DNA from: Dactylosporangium sp. AC04546
GTDB lineage: Bacteria > Actinomycetota > Actinomycetes > Mycobacteriales > Micromonosporaceae
NCBI RefSeq assembly: GCF_022095675.1
Contig: NZ_JAHYSG010000063.1
Location: 8,699 to 72,698, forward strand
Direction of reading: 5' to 3'
Length of the DNA: 64,000 nt
Positions 8,645-16,609 of the stretch are shown here, piece by piece; the first letter of the stretch is position 1; the number at the start of each line of letters is the position of its first letter. Under the pieces are notes generated by a model. That model ran no database searches, had not been told where the DNA came from, and saw only the letters and a list, made by a program, of their open reading frames with translations. The position numbers and the translations under genes are program-made.

Positions 8645-10123
8645 ATGACGCACCTGTTCTCGCGGCGTGGGCTGCTCGGCACCGGCCTCGGCGTCGGGCT
8701 CGCGGCCGGCATGGGCACCCCCGCGCGGGCCGAGCCGGCGGCGAGCGGCACACCGGTCGCCATCCTCGACACGACGGTCATCGACGGCACCGGCGCGCCG
8801 CCGAAGCGGCGGATGACGGTGGTCGTCGACGGCGGGCGCATCACCGCGGTCGGGCCGTCCCGCGAGACGCGCGTGCCGGGCACCGCCGCCGTCGTCGACG
8901 GGCGCCGACGGTTCGTCATCCCCGGGCTCGTCGATATGCACGTCCACAGCTCGGGCGACGAAGCCATCGATCCGCCGCTGTATCTCGCCAACGGCGTCAC
9001 GACGGTGCGCGAGATGTCCGGCCATCCAGCACTGCACGAGTGGCGGCGGCGCGTCGACGCCGGCACGCTGCTCGGGCCGCGCTCGGTGATCGCGAGCCCG
9101 ATCCTCGACGGGTCGCCGTCCCTGTGGGCCGGGCGCGGCGTGCCGTATCTCGACGTGGCCGACGCCGGCGAGGCCCGTGCGGCGGTCAAGCGGGCGGCGG
9201 TCGACGGCGCCGACTTCGTGAAGGTATATACGCGACTGTCCGCCGAGTCGTATGCCGCGATCGCCGACGAGACGCGCCGGGTCGGGCTGGACTTCGCCGG
9301 CCACTGCCCCGACGACGTCCCGGTCACGGTCGCGAGCGACGTCGGGCAGCGCACCTTCGAGCACCTGTTCACGGTGTGGTGCTCGACGTCGGCCGACGAG
9401 GACGAGATCCGCCGGGCGCTGCGAGCGATCCGCATCGAGCCGGGCGATGCCGCCGGCTGGTTCCGGGCGATCCATCCGCTGGCGCTGCGCGCGGCGCGGA
9501 CGTTCGACGACCGGCGCGCCGCCCAGGTCTTCCACCGGCTCGCGCGCAACGACTCGCACCTGACCCCGACGCTCACCATGCACCGCGTCGTCGATCTCCC
9601 GGCATCGGTCGACACCGACGACGAGCGGCTGCGCTACGTCCCGGCCGAGGTCCGGGCCGCGTGGGAGGCCGGGCTGCACCGCGACGAGCGGGCCGCGCAG
9701 GAGACCGCCGAGCTGTTCGGCCACCGCCTGCGCTTCGTGCGCGCCGCCGCGGCGGCCGAGGTGCCGCTGCTGGCCGGCACCGACACCGGCAGCGCCTACT
9801 GCTACCCCGGTTTCAGCCTGCACGACGAGCTCGAGTTACTGGTCCGAGCGGGCCTGAGCCCGATGTGCGTGCTGCGGGCCGCCACGCGCGATCCGATGCA
9901 GTGCCTCGGGCTCGGCTCCGGCACCGTCCGCCCCGGTGGCCTGGCCGACCTGGTCGTCCTCGACGCCGACCCGCTCCGCGACATCCGCAACACGAGGCGG
10001 GTCCACGCGGTGATCACCCGGGGCGCCCTCATCGACGCGGCCCGCCGCGACGCGATGCTCGCCGAGGTGGAGCAGGCAGCCCGCTCCTCGTCGACGGTTA
10101 TCCACAGCTGCCCCTGTGGATAA
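8645..10123 (+). CDS. Tat-exported amidohydrolase
   Basis: 492 aa, ATG at 8645. The N-terminus has a twin-arginine signal (FSRRGLLGTGLGVGLAAG) ending near ARAEP. The domain is a metal-dependent amidohydrolase (imidazolonepropionase-like): VIPGLVDMHVHS supplies the HxH metal ligands (near residue 100), DFVKVYTRLS is near the catalytic Lys position, DFAGHCPDD provides a further His, and LLAGTDTGS holds the late Asp. The C-terminal GGLADLVVLDADPL is the family's closing beta-sandwich. The substrate is unknown. Its last codons overlap a strong hairpin. Confidence 0.9.
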   Translation: MTHLFSRRGLLGTGLGVGLAAGMGTPARAEPAASGTPVAILDTTVIDGTGAPPKRRMTVVVDGGRITAVGPSRETRVPGTAAVVDGRRRFVIPGLVDMHVHSSGDEAIDPPLYLANGVTTVREMSGHPALHEWRRRVDAGTLLGPRSVIASPILDGSPSLWAGRGVPYLDVADAGEARAAVKRAAVDGADFVKVYTRLSAESYAAIADETRRVGLDFAGHCPDDVPVTVASDVGQRTFEHLFTVWCSTSADEDEIRRALRAIRIEPGDAAGWFRAIHPLALRAARTFDDRRAAQVFHRLARNDSHLTPTLTMHRVVDLPASVDTDDERLRYVPAEVRAAWEAGLHRDERAAQETAELFGHRLRFVRAAAAAEVPLLAGTDTGSAYCYPGFSLHDELELLVRAGLSPMCVLRAATRDPMQCLGLGSGTVRPGGLADLVVLDADPLRDIRNTRRVHAVITRGALIDAARRDAMLAEVEQAARSSSTVIHSCPCG

Positions 10124-10125
10124 CC
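10096..10125. terminator. 12-bp stem-loop at the 3' end of the amidohydrolase gene
   Basis: GGTTATCCACAG and CTGTGGATAACC pair perfectly around a 6-nt loop; the TAA stop lies in the right arm. Each arm contains TTATCCACA, a perfect DnaA-box sequence, in opposite orientation. A terminator or protein-binding role is most likely. Confidence 0.5.
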
Positions 10126-10132
10126 ACCCAGG

Positions 10133-10181
10133 TTCATACACATGTTCTATCCACAGCCTGTGGATAGAACATGTGTATGAA
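10133..10181. promoter_or_regulatory. 49-bp palindrome upstream of the MarR gene
   Basis: Two perfect 24-bp arms (10133-10156 and 10158-10181) flank a single C. The centre is ATCCACAG-C-CTGTGGAT, the same core as the hairpin 8 bp upstream. It ends about 35 bp before the marR start, so it may be an operator, a terminator insulating the regulator from upstream reading, or both. Confidence 0.55.
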
Positions 10182-10215
10182 GACGTTGGTCACCAATCGT
10201 GACTATTCTGGCGGG

Positions 10216-10671
10216 GTGAGTACGCGGAGCGAGCGCAAGCGGAACGACCCGGACCTGGGGATGCTGTCCGCGCAGGTGTTGTTCGCGCTGCAGGGCGAGC
10301 TGTTCCGCCGGCTCGGCGAGGCGGGTCACGCCGCTTTGCGGCCGCGGCACGGGGCGGTGCTCGCGTATGTCGACGCCGACGGCACCCGGGCCGCCACCCT
10401 GTCGGCGCTGTCCGGGCAGCACAAGCAGGTGATCAGCACGCTGGTGGACGAGCTGGTCGAGCTCGGGTACGTCGAGCGGCGACCGGATCCGCAGGACCGC
10501 CGGGCCAAGCTGGTTGTCCCGACCGAGTTGGGGCTCGACATGATGCGCCGCTCGGACGAGATCGTCACCGACATCGAACGCCGCCACGCGGAGGCTGTCG
10601 GTCCGGAGGCGTACGCCGCGTTCAAGCGAGTCTTCCGCGAGGTGGCGACGCTGCGGCGCGCCCCCGCCTGA
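10216..10671 (+). CDS. MarR-family transcriptional regulator
   Basis: 151 aa. GTG at 10216 is preferred: TATTCT lies 6 nt upstream, consistent with a leaderless transcript, while the earlier ATGs lie within the palindrome. The winged helix spans about 45-115: RPRHGAVLAYVDADG, LSGQHKQVISTLVDELVELG, and the wing YVERRPDPQDRRAKLVV. It is likely autoregulatory through the flanking palindromes. The target gene is not obvious. Confidence 0.88.
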   Translation: MSTRSERKRNDPDLGMLSAQVLFALQGELFRRLGEAGHAALRPRHGAVLAYVDADGTRAATLSALSGQHKQVISTLVDELVELGYVERRPDPQDRRAKLVVPTELGLDMMRRSDEIVTDIERRHAEAVGPEAYAAFKRVFREVATLRRAPA

Positions 10672-10706
10672 CCGCTCCGCCTCAGGCGTCCCCGATCCAT
10701 CAGTTC

Positions 10707-10753
10707 TGATGCATCAAGCTTGATGTATCAGGTTTGATGTATCAGGCTTGATG
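10707..10753. repeat. 14-bp tandem repeat with palindromic TGATGyATCA units
   Basis: TGATGCATCA or TGATGTATCA begins at 10707, 10721 and 10735, with a partial fourth unit at 10749: an exact 14-bp period. Each decamer is a perfect or near-perfect palindrome. The array sits between the convergent marR and EI24 genes. It could be an array of regulator sites or a slipped-strand repeat. Confidence 0.6.
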
Positions 10754-10758
10754 GGGGT

Positions 10759-12417
10759 TCAGCGCTGGCGCCAGCCGGGTGCCTGCGAGCCGTGCGCCGG
10801 GCCAGGGGCGCCGTGCGCCGGGCCGGGTGCGGGACTGGGCGTGCCGTGCGTGGGAGCGGGGGTGCCGTACGCCGCCGAGCCGGGAGTGCCGTGCGCCGGG
10901 CCGGGTGCGGGACTGGGTGCGCCGTGCGTGGAAGCAGGGGTGCCGTACGCCGCCGAGCCGGGGGTGCCGTATGCCGGGCCAGGTTGGCCATATGCCGAGC
11001 CGGGTGCGCCGTACGCGGAGCCGGGGCCGCCATGCGCGGGGCCAGGGGCTCCATATGCCGAGGCGGGTGCGCCATACCTCGCCGCCGGCGGGCCGTAAGG
11101 CGGCGTCGGGCCGGGCCACGGTGCTACCGCGCCGGTGGGTGTTGTGCGGGCGGCGGCCGAGCGGGTGATCCGTCGGAAGAGCAGGGTGCCGCCGACGAGT
11201 ACCGACGGGGCCGTGACCAGGTACAGCGCGACGCCGGGCGTCACGGCCAGCGGCGAGATCGGCAGCACGAGCAGCAGCCGCACGAGGAGTACGGGGATGA
11301 GCAGCGCCCCCAGGCTCATCACGCCGAACCCGAGCGTGAACGAGCGGTGGCGCCACGCGAAGCGGAACTGCTCGCCCAGCCGGGCGACGCCGTGGTGGTG
11401 CATGGGCACGCTCAGCACCAGCAGACCGATCAGGTAACCGTTGAACACCACGCCGACCGCGATCGCCGCCGCCACGTTCAGGCCGGGAATCCACAGCAGC
11501 GGGACGATCACGAGCCAGCCGAGCTGCAGGACGACCGTGACGACGACGGTCTGGCGCAGGCAGACGCCCGCGGCGCGGTGCCACGCGGGCGGCCTGGGGT
11601 CCTTGCCGACGACGGCCCGCGTGATGAACGGGAAGAACGCCGCGCCGAACAGCATCGTCAACGGCACGGTGAGCGCCGTCATTGCGGCGTGGAAGAAGAT
11701 CGTGGCGCCGATCCAGAGAAGCACCTCGATCACCCGGCGCACCACCGACGGCCACCCGTCCACAAACCCCACGAGCCAGTCGACCACCGCCCCCGCCAGC
11801 GCCAAGGTCGCCTCGTGCAGCCCGAAGATCGCGAGCGCGGTCAGCCCGAGCGGTACCAGCACCAGCAGCCAGAGCCGCGGGCTGCGCAGGAAGTGTCCGG
11901 CGCCGAGGAACACGTACCCCATGCCGGTGAAGAAGTTGCCAATGCTCGATCCGACCCGCTTGGCGCCCTTGACCGTCTGCCGCCCGGCTGCCCCCGCGAG
12001 CAGGGCTGCCCGAGCCGCCACCGCTCGAGGGTCCGCAGTGGACCACGCGGCGGTGGATCCAGGTGTGTCACCGGATCCGCCGCCGAACGCACCAACCCGC
12101 GGCCCGCCGGAGGAGGGGTCCAGGATCTCCCCGGTAAGCACAACGGGAGGAGGGTCAAAGGTGGGCGGGGCGGACGCTGGCGGGGCGAGCGGTGAGGGCG
12201 CGCCGGGAGCCGCTGCAGGAGCGGGCGGAGCCGACGTCGGCGGCGTGAGGGCTGAGCGTGGGGCTGGCACGGCGGGGGCGCCGAAAGCCGCGGTGGTGGA
12301 CGCGGAACTGGCGCTCGGCAAGGTGATCGGCGGCGGTGAGGCGGCGGTGTAGAACGCCGGCGCATCCGGCGCGATTGGGGGTGGGGTGTCGTCCGGCGGT
12401 GGCGGCGCCTGGCTCAC
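10759..12417 (-). CDS. EI24-domain (CysZ-like) membrane protein with Pro-rich N-tail and Gly/Pro/Tyr repeat C-tail
   Basis: 552 aa. GTG at 12417 follows GAGGGGG; a longer frame upstream only covers the TetR gene. Residues 1-150 are Pro/Ala-rich. The EI24 domain (about 190-440) has several membrane segments, with FFTGMGYVFLGAGHFLRSPR, MTALTVPLTMLFGAAFFPF and FNGYLIGLLVLS. The last ~95 residues are degenerate repeats of the GAPGSAYG / GTPGPAHG type. EI24/CysZ proteins include sulfate transporters, but this divergent one has no assigned substrate. Confidence 0.85.
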   Translation of the reverse strand: MSQAPPPPDDTPPPIAPDAPAFYTAASPPPITLPSASSASTTAAFGAPAVPAPRSALTPPTSAPPAPAAAPGAPSPLAPPASAPPTFDPPPVVLTGEILDPSSGGPRVGAFGGGSGDTPGSTAAWSTADPRAVAARAALLAGAAGRQTVKGAKRVGSSIGNFFTGMGYVFLGAGHFLRSPRLWLLVLVPLGLTALAIFGLHEATLALAGAVVDWLVGFVDGWPSVVRRVIEVLLWIGATIFFHAAMTALTVPLTMLFGAAFFPFITRAVVGKDPRPPAWHRAAGVCLRQTVVVTVVLQLGWLVIVPLLWIPGLNVAAAIAVGVVFNGYLIGLLVLSVPMHHHGVARLGEQFRFAWRHRSFTLGFGVMSLGALLIPVLLVRLLLVLPISPLAVTPGVALYLVTAPSVLVGGTLLFRRITRSAAARTTPTGAVAPWPGPTPPYGPPAARYGAPASAYGAPGPAHGGPGSAYGAPGSAYGQPGPAYGTPGSAAYGTPASTHGAPSPAPGPAHGTPGSAAYGTPAPTHGTPSPAPGPAHGAPGPAHGSQAPGWRQR

Positions 12418-12452
12418 GGAGACCCCCTCGACGTGCGTCGGAGCCACCGAGC

Positions 12453-13004
12453 CTAGCGGGAAGGCAGGGCCAGTGTCGCGCTCACCGCATCGAGGACCGC
12501 CTTTCGCAGGTCCTCGCCCGGGACATCGGTGAACATCGCCGTGCAGTCGCTCATGCCGCCGATCGCGATCGCGATCCTGGTGCGTTCGGCGAGGGTTGGG
12601 TTCGGGCCCACCAGCAGCGTTGTCAGTCGGCGGCGCCAAGCGTCGACCGCCGACACCAGATCCAGGTGGGCCAGGATGCTCGGGTCGGACATGATGATCG
12701 CCGTTATCGCGCGGTGTCGGTACGTCACGTCGAAGTAGGCGCCGAGGATCTCGCGCGGATCGGTCGGTCGACCGACCGACTCCAGGTCGTCGAGCACCTC
12801 CGCCACGTCGTCGACCAGCGGCTGCACCAGGCTGCGGACGAGCTCCTCGCGCGAGGCGAAGTGGTAGTACAGCGCCGGCTTGGTGATGCCGACCCGCTCG
12901 GCGATGTCCCGCAGGCTCGCCTGCTGCACACCCCGCTCGGCGAACAGCTCCAGCGCGGCGGCGCGGATGCGGTCGGCGGTCTCGCTCGTCCTCGGTCTCG
13001 GCAC
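12453..13004 (-). CDS. TetR-family regulator
   Basis: 183 aa from GTG at 13004. The N-terminal HTH is LRDIAERVGITKPALYYHFA (about 31-50), followed by an all-helical ligand domain. It is divergent from the FAD monooxygenase, with two palindromic sites in the 75-bp gap, so autoregulation and control of the monooxygenase are expected. No clear ribosome site is present, and it may be leaderless. Confidence 0.93.
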   Translation of the reverse strand: MPRPRTSETADRIRAAALELFAERGVQQASLRDIAERVGITKPALYYHFASREELVRSLVQPLVDDVAEVLDDLESVGRPTDPREILGAYFDVTYRHRAITAIIMSDPSILAHLDLVSAVDAWRRRLTTLLVGPNPTLAERTRIAIAIGGMSDCTAMFTDVPGEDLRKAVLDAVSATLALPSR

Positions 13005-13021
13005 CCGTCGAGCTTACTTGA

Positions 13022-13058
13022 CTTACCGGTAGGTCAGCATTTACCTTCCGGTAGGTAA
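13022..13058. promoter_or_regulatory. Paired TetR operator candidates
   Basis: CTTACCGGTAGGT (13022-13034) and TTACCTTCCGGTAGGTAA (13041-13058) share TTACC/GGTAA half-sites spaced about 20 bp apart in the divergent tetR-monooxygenase promoter region. The arrangement is typical of TetR-family operators. Confidence 0.7.
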
Positions 13059-13079
13059 GCAAACGACCAAGGGGGAGCC

Positions 13080-14297
13080 ATGAACGTGCTGATCTCGGGG
13101 GCGAGCGTCGCCGGGCCCGTGCTCGCCTACTGGCTGCGGCGGGCGGGGTACCGCGTGACCGTGGTCGAGCGGACCGCCTCGCTGCGCACCGGCGACGGCG
13201 GGCAGGCCGTCGACGTGCTCGGGCCGGCCGTCGAGGTGATCGAGCGGATGGGACTCCTGGATGCGGTCGAGCGCGAGCGCACCAAGACCGACGTGATGAC
13301 CCTGCACCGGCCGGGCAAGCGGCCCGTCACGATCCACGCCGCGCAGCTGCTGGCCGGGATCTCCGATCGGCACGTCGAGATCATGCGGGGTGACCTGGCC
13401 GCGATCCTGCACGAGGCGACGCGCGAGGAGGTGGAGTACCGCTTCGGCACCACCATCGCGGCGATGACCGACACGGGCCCGGCCGTGGACGTGACGTTCG
13501 ACGACGGGACGCGGGAGAGCTACGACCTGGTGGTCGGCGCCGACGGACTGCACTCCGGTGTGCGGCGGCTCGCGTTCGGCGACGAATCGCGGTACCGACA
13601 CTTCTTGGGCGGTTATCTGGCGGTCTTCACCGTGCCGGATCTCCTCGGGCTGGGCGGCGCCGTCCACGCCTACAACGCGGTCGACCGAGCGGTCGCCGTC
13701 TATCCCACGCGGCGTCCCGACCGGGCCCGGGTGGTCATCATGATCCGCAGTGAGCGGGAGCTGGTCTATGACTACCGCGACGGCGGCGAGCAGCGGCGCC
13801 TGCTTCGATCGCTGACCGCCGATCTCGGCTGGGAGGTTCCGCGGCTGCTCGAGCACCTGGACGCGGCCGAGGACTTCTACTTCGACTCGATCAGCCAGAT
13901 CCGCCTCGACTCGTGGTCGCGCGGGCGGATCGCGCTCGTGGGCGACGCCGGCTACGGGCCGGGGCCGGCGGTCGGTGGCGGCACGAGCATCGCGCTGGTC
14001 GGCGGCTACGTGCTCGCCTCGGAGCTGGCCGCGGCGGGCGGCGACCACCGGGTGGCGCTGCCGGCGTACCAGCGGGCGATGGCCGAGCCGGTCGCGCACA
14101 GCCGCCGCATCGGGCCGGCGGTGATGGCGACGCTGATCCCGCGCAGCACGACGCAGCTGTGGGCGATGGCGCAGGCGATCCGCCTGCTGCCCCGGCTGCC
14201 CCGGCCGGTGCAGCGCCGCCTGACCTCGTTCGGCGGCGGCCCGGCGGCCATGCTGGAGGGCGTCCAGCTCCGGCCGGCTCCCGCGGTCAGCAACTAA
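13080..14297 (+). CDS. FAD-dependent monooxygenase (PHBH fold)
   Basis: 405 aa; ATG at 13080 behind GGGGGAG. The dinucleotide-binding motif ISGASVAGPVLAYWLRRAGY is at the N-terminus, the DG motif VVGADGLHSGVRR is near 145-158, and the GD motif IALVGDAGYGPGPAVGGG is near 280-297. These place it in the aromatic hydroxylase / TetX-like flavoprotein family. The substrate is unknown. The linked TetR regulator suggests induction by a small hydrophobic compound, for example in detoxification. Confidence 0.93.
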   Translation: MNVLISGASVAGPVLAYWLRRAGYRVTVVERTASLRTGDGGQAVDVLGPAVEVIERMGLLDAVERERTKTDVMTLHRPGKRPVTIHAAQLLAGISDRHVEIMRGDLAAILHEATREEVEYRFGTTIAAMTDTGPAVDVTFDDGTRESYDLVVGADGLHSGVRRLAFGDESRYRHFLGGYLAVFTVPDLLGLGGAVHAYNAVDRAVAVYPTRRPDRARVVIMIRSERELVYDYRDGGEQRRLLRSLTADLGWEVPRLLEHLDAAEDFYFDSISQIRLDSWSRGRIALVGDAGYGPGPAVGGGTSIALVGGYVLASELAAAGGDHRVALPAYQRAMAEPVAHSRRIGPAVMATLIPRSTTQLWAMAQAIRLLPRLPRPVQRRLTSFGGGPAAMLEGVQLRPAPAVSN

Positions 14298-14317
14298 GGC
14301 CTGGCGCAAGTAGGCCG

Positions 14318-14350
14318 ACGGCCCGCTCGGAAGTGGACCGAGCGGGCCGT
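14318..14350. terminator. Bidirectional hairpin
   Basis: ACGGCCCGCTCGG pairs with CCGAGCGGGCCGT (13 bp, 7-nt loop) between the convergent monooxygenase gene and the acidic small gene. On the minus-strand side of the stem there is no run of T. Confidence 0.7.
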
Positions 14351-14364
14351 TCAACGAAAAGGCA

Positions 14365-14721
14365 TTAGTTCGACGCGACCGTGCCCTGGGCGAACGCCTG
14401 CTCGAACTGGGCGCGCAGCGCGTCCATCGTGGCGAACTCGGAGGACGACGCCGACTCGGAGCCCTCGGCGGCGAAGACGCTGTCGGTCTCGACCGCGGAG
14501 TGGTCGTAGCTGACGTAGTCGGTCTCCTCGTAGCGGGCGCCCGACGGGTCCTCGTACGCCATGTGGTGGCCCTGCTCGAAGCTGGTGTTCTCGGCCGACG
14601 CGGTGTCCTGCGCGTAGACGCCGAAGTCCGACTGGTAGTCCTGCTCGCTGCCCGCGGTGGTGTGCAGCTCCTCGAGCTCGCCGCTCTCCTGGGCCGTCTC
14701 GATCTCGCCGTACTCGCTCAT
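14365..14721 (-). CDS. Small acidic protein of unknown function
   Basis: 118 aa; ATG at 14721 with GAAGGGA upstream and an unusually T/A-rich leader. The sequence is very rich in Glu, Asp, Ser, Tyr and Gln (MSEYGEIETAQESGELEELH at the start) with no hydrophobic segment or signal, and looks intrinsically disordered. I do not recognise it. Strong initiation signals and codon bias support a real gene. Confidence 0.65.
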   Translation of the reverse strand: MSEYGEIETAQESGELEELHTTAGSEQDYQSDFGVYAQDTASAENTSFEQGHHMAYEDPSGARYEETDYVSYDHSAVETDSVFAAEGSESASSSEFATMDALRAQFEQAFAQGTVASN

Positions 14722-14833
14722 TATGTTTTCCCTTCGAGGTTTATTTTTTGGTGTGCCTTGCGATGGGTAGAACGTTACGGACCCGGCGGGGTGATCAAAT
14801 CCCGGAAACGTGCCACGAGGGGGAGAACGGGCG

Positions 14834-15340
14834 ATGCAGGTCAATGAGCTGCTGATGGAGGGCTTCGGGCGGCTGCCGGAGCTGGTGCACGGCGCGGTCG
14901 ACGGGCTGACCGCCGAGCAGCTGCGGTGGGCGCCGGCGCCGGGGGCGAACACCATCGGCTGGCTGGTCTGGCACCTCACCCGGGTGCAGGACAGCCATCT
15001 CACCGAGCTGATCGACGGCGCCGAGGAGCTGTGGGTGACCGGCGACTTCGCCGGGCGGTTCGGGCTCGACCCCGACCCGGGCAACACCGGCTACGGGCAC
15101 ACGGCCGCGGAGGTGGCCACCGTGCGGGCGGAGAGCCCGGACGCCCTGATCGCGTACTTCGAGGCCGTCCACGAGCGCACCATCACGTTCCTGGAGAAGC
15201 TGTCGGCGGAGGACCTCGACCGGATCGTGGACGAGCGCTGGGACCCGCCGGTGTCGCTCGGGGTGCGGCTGGTGAGCGTGTGGGACGACGACACGCAGCA
15301 CGTAGGCCAGGCGGCCTACGTGCGCGGTCTACTGCCCTAG
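14834..15340 (+). CDS. DinB/DUF664-family protein
   Basis: 168 aa; ATG at 14834, GGGGGAG upstream. It is a four-helix DinB-like fold, recognised by NTIGWLVWHLTRVQDSHL (metal-ligand His on helix 2) and by the late DDDTQHVGQAAYVRGLL His. Related actinobacterial proteins are metal-dependent, bacillithiol- or mycothiol-linked transferases. The substrate is unknown. It converges on the dehydrogenase gene with a 4-bp gap. Confidence 0.85.
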   Translation: MQVNELLMEGFGRLPELVHGAVDGLTAEQLRWAPAPGANTIGWLVWHLTRVQDSHLTELIDGAEELWVTGDFAGRFGLDPDPGNTGYGHTAAEVATVRAESPDALIAYFEAVHERTITFLEKLSAEDLDRIVDERWDPPVSLGVRLVSVWDDDTQHVGQAAYVRGLLP

Positions 15341-15344
15341 GGAA

Positions 15345-16493
15345 CTAGCTGGAGGGCTGGGGCTTCAGCAGGACCTTGGTCCAGCCGTGCTCGCGGTCGT
15401 CGAACTTGCGGTAGCCGAGCGCGGCCTCGTCGAGTGGCAGCTCATGTGAGACCACGAACGACGGGGTCGCGTGCCCGGTGATGATGAGGTCCCGCAGCTG
15501 CCGGTTGTAGCGCTTGACCGGGCACTGGCCGGTGCCCATCCGCTGGCCCTTGGCGAACATGCGGCCGAAGCGGAAGCCGATGCGGCCCTCACGGGCGCCG
15601 GGCGTTCCGGCGCCGGGGTCGGCGTCGCGGTACACGCCGACGACACCGATGCCGCCGGTGGAGCGCACGACGTCGACCAGGTTGTCCAGGACGAGCGACG
15701 GGTGCTCCTCGCCGCCGCGGTCGTGGGCCTGGTAGCCGACGGCCTCGACCCCGCAGTCGACCCCGCGGCCGTGCGTGGCGTCCATGATCTGGCCGACCGC
15801 GTCGCCCTTGGTGAAGTCGACCGGCGTCGCGCCGACCTTGTTCGCCAGGTCCAGCCGGTCCTGCGCCCGGTCGACGACGAACACCTGGGCCGCGCCGCGG
15901 ATCACCGCGCTGTGCGCGGCCATGAGCCCGACCGGGCCGGCGCCGAAGACCGCCACCTGGTCGCCCGGGCGCAGGCCGGCGAGCTCGGTGCCGTGCCAGC
16001 CCGTCGGGAAGATGTCGGAGAGCATGGTGAAGTCGGTCTCGTGCTCGTTGCCGGGCGGCAGCCGGAGCAGGTTGAAGTCGGCGTAGGGCACGCGGAGGTA
16101 CTCCGCCTGGCCGCCGGCGTACGGGCCCATGTCGGAGTAGCCGTAGGCGGCGCCGTCGACGCCCTGGATGGGGTTGGTCCGCAGGCAGAAGCTCGTCCAG
16201 CCGTCGGTGCAGTTGCGGCAGGTGCCGCAGCCGATGTTGAACGGCACCGACACGCGGTCGCCCACGTGGATCCGGTCGATCGCCGACCCGACCTCCTGGA
16301 CGATGCCCATGTTCTCGTGGCCGAGCACGGTTCCCCGCTCGACGTTGGTGCGGCCCTCGTACATGTGCAGGTCCGAGCCGCAGATGTTGGTGGTGGTGAT
16401 GCGGATGATCGCGTCGGTGGGCGCCTCGATTCTCGGGTCGGGCACATCGCGGACCTCGACGGTGCGCGGGCCCTCGTAAACGACAGCCTTCAT
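15345..16493 (-). CDS. Zinc-dependent alcohol dehydrogenase, glutathione-independent formaldehyde dehydrogenase type
   Basis: 382 aa, ATG at 16493. Medium-chain dehydrogenase: catalytic zinc ligands in NICGSDLHMYEG and LGHENMG, structural zinc cysteines in GCGTCRNCTDGWTSFC, and the NAD motif VFGAGPVGLMAAHSAV near 180. The overall pattern, including GVDCGVEAVGY and RTGTGQ-like QRMGTGQCPVKRYN, follows the FdhA-like branch that oxidises aldehydes without glutathione. The exact substrate is not certain. It is divergent from NDH-2. Confidence 0.88.
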   Translation of the reverse strand: MKAVVYEGPRTVEVRDVPDPRIEAPTDAIIRITTTNICGSDLHMYEGRTNVERGTVLGHENMGIVQEVGSAIDRIHVGDRVSVPFNIGCGTCRNCTDGWTSFCLRTNPIQGVDGAAYGYSDMGPYAGGQAEYLRVPYADFNLLRLPPGNEHETDFTMLSDIFPTGWHGTELAGLRPGDQVAVFGAGPVGLMAAHSAVIRGAAQVFVVDRAQDRLDLANKVGATPVDFTKGDAVGQIMDATHGRGVDCGVEAVGYQAHDRGGEEHPSLVLDNLVDVVRSTGGIGVVGVYRDADPGAGTPGAREGRIGFRFGRMFAKGQRMGTGQCPVKRYNRQLRDLIITGHATPSFVVSHELPLDEAALGYRKFDDREHGWTKVLLKPQPSS

Positions 16494-16570
16494 GCGCGAT
16501 CACTGCCCGGCGCCACCCTGGACAAACGTCGCCGAAGACACACGGCGCAGCGCCACCCGCGGTGGTGTAC

Positions 16571-16587
16571 TTGATATGTACGATCAA
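16571..16587. promoter_or_regulatory. Inverted repeat upstream of NDH-2
   Basis: TTGAT-ATGTACG-ATCAA lies 23 bp before the NDH-2 start in the region shared with the divergent dehydrogenase. It is a plausible small operator; the arms are only 5 bp. Confidence 0.3.
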
Positions 16588-16609
16588 CCGCACCCATCGG
16601 GAGATGTAC

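Noticed and set aside
10096..10181. Possible replication origin because of perfect DnaA boxes
   Set aside because: Only two boxes, within hairpins; no dnaA/dnaN or AT-rich unwinding region nearby.
10707..10753. CRISPR array
   Set aside because: The period is 14 bp with no unique spacers and no cas genes.
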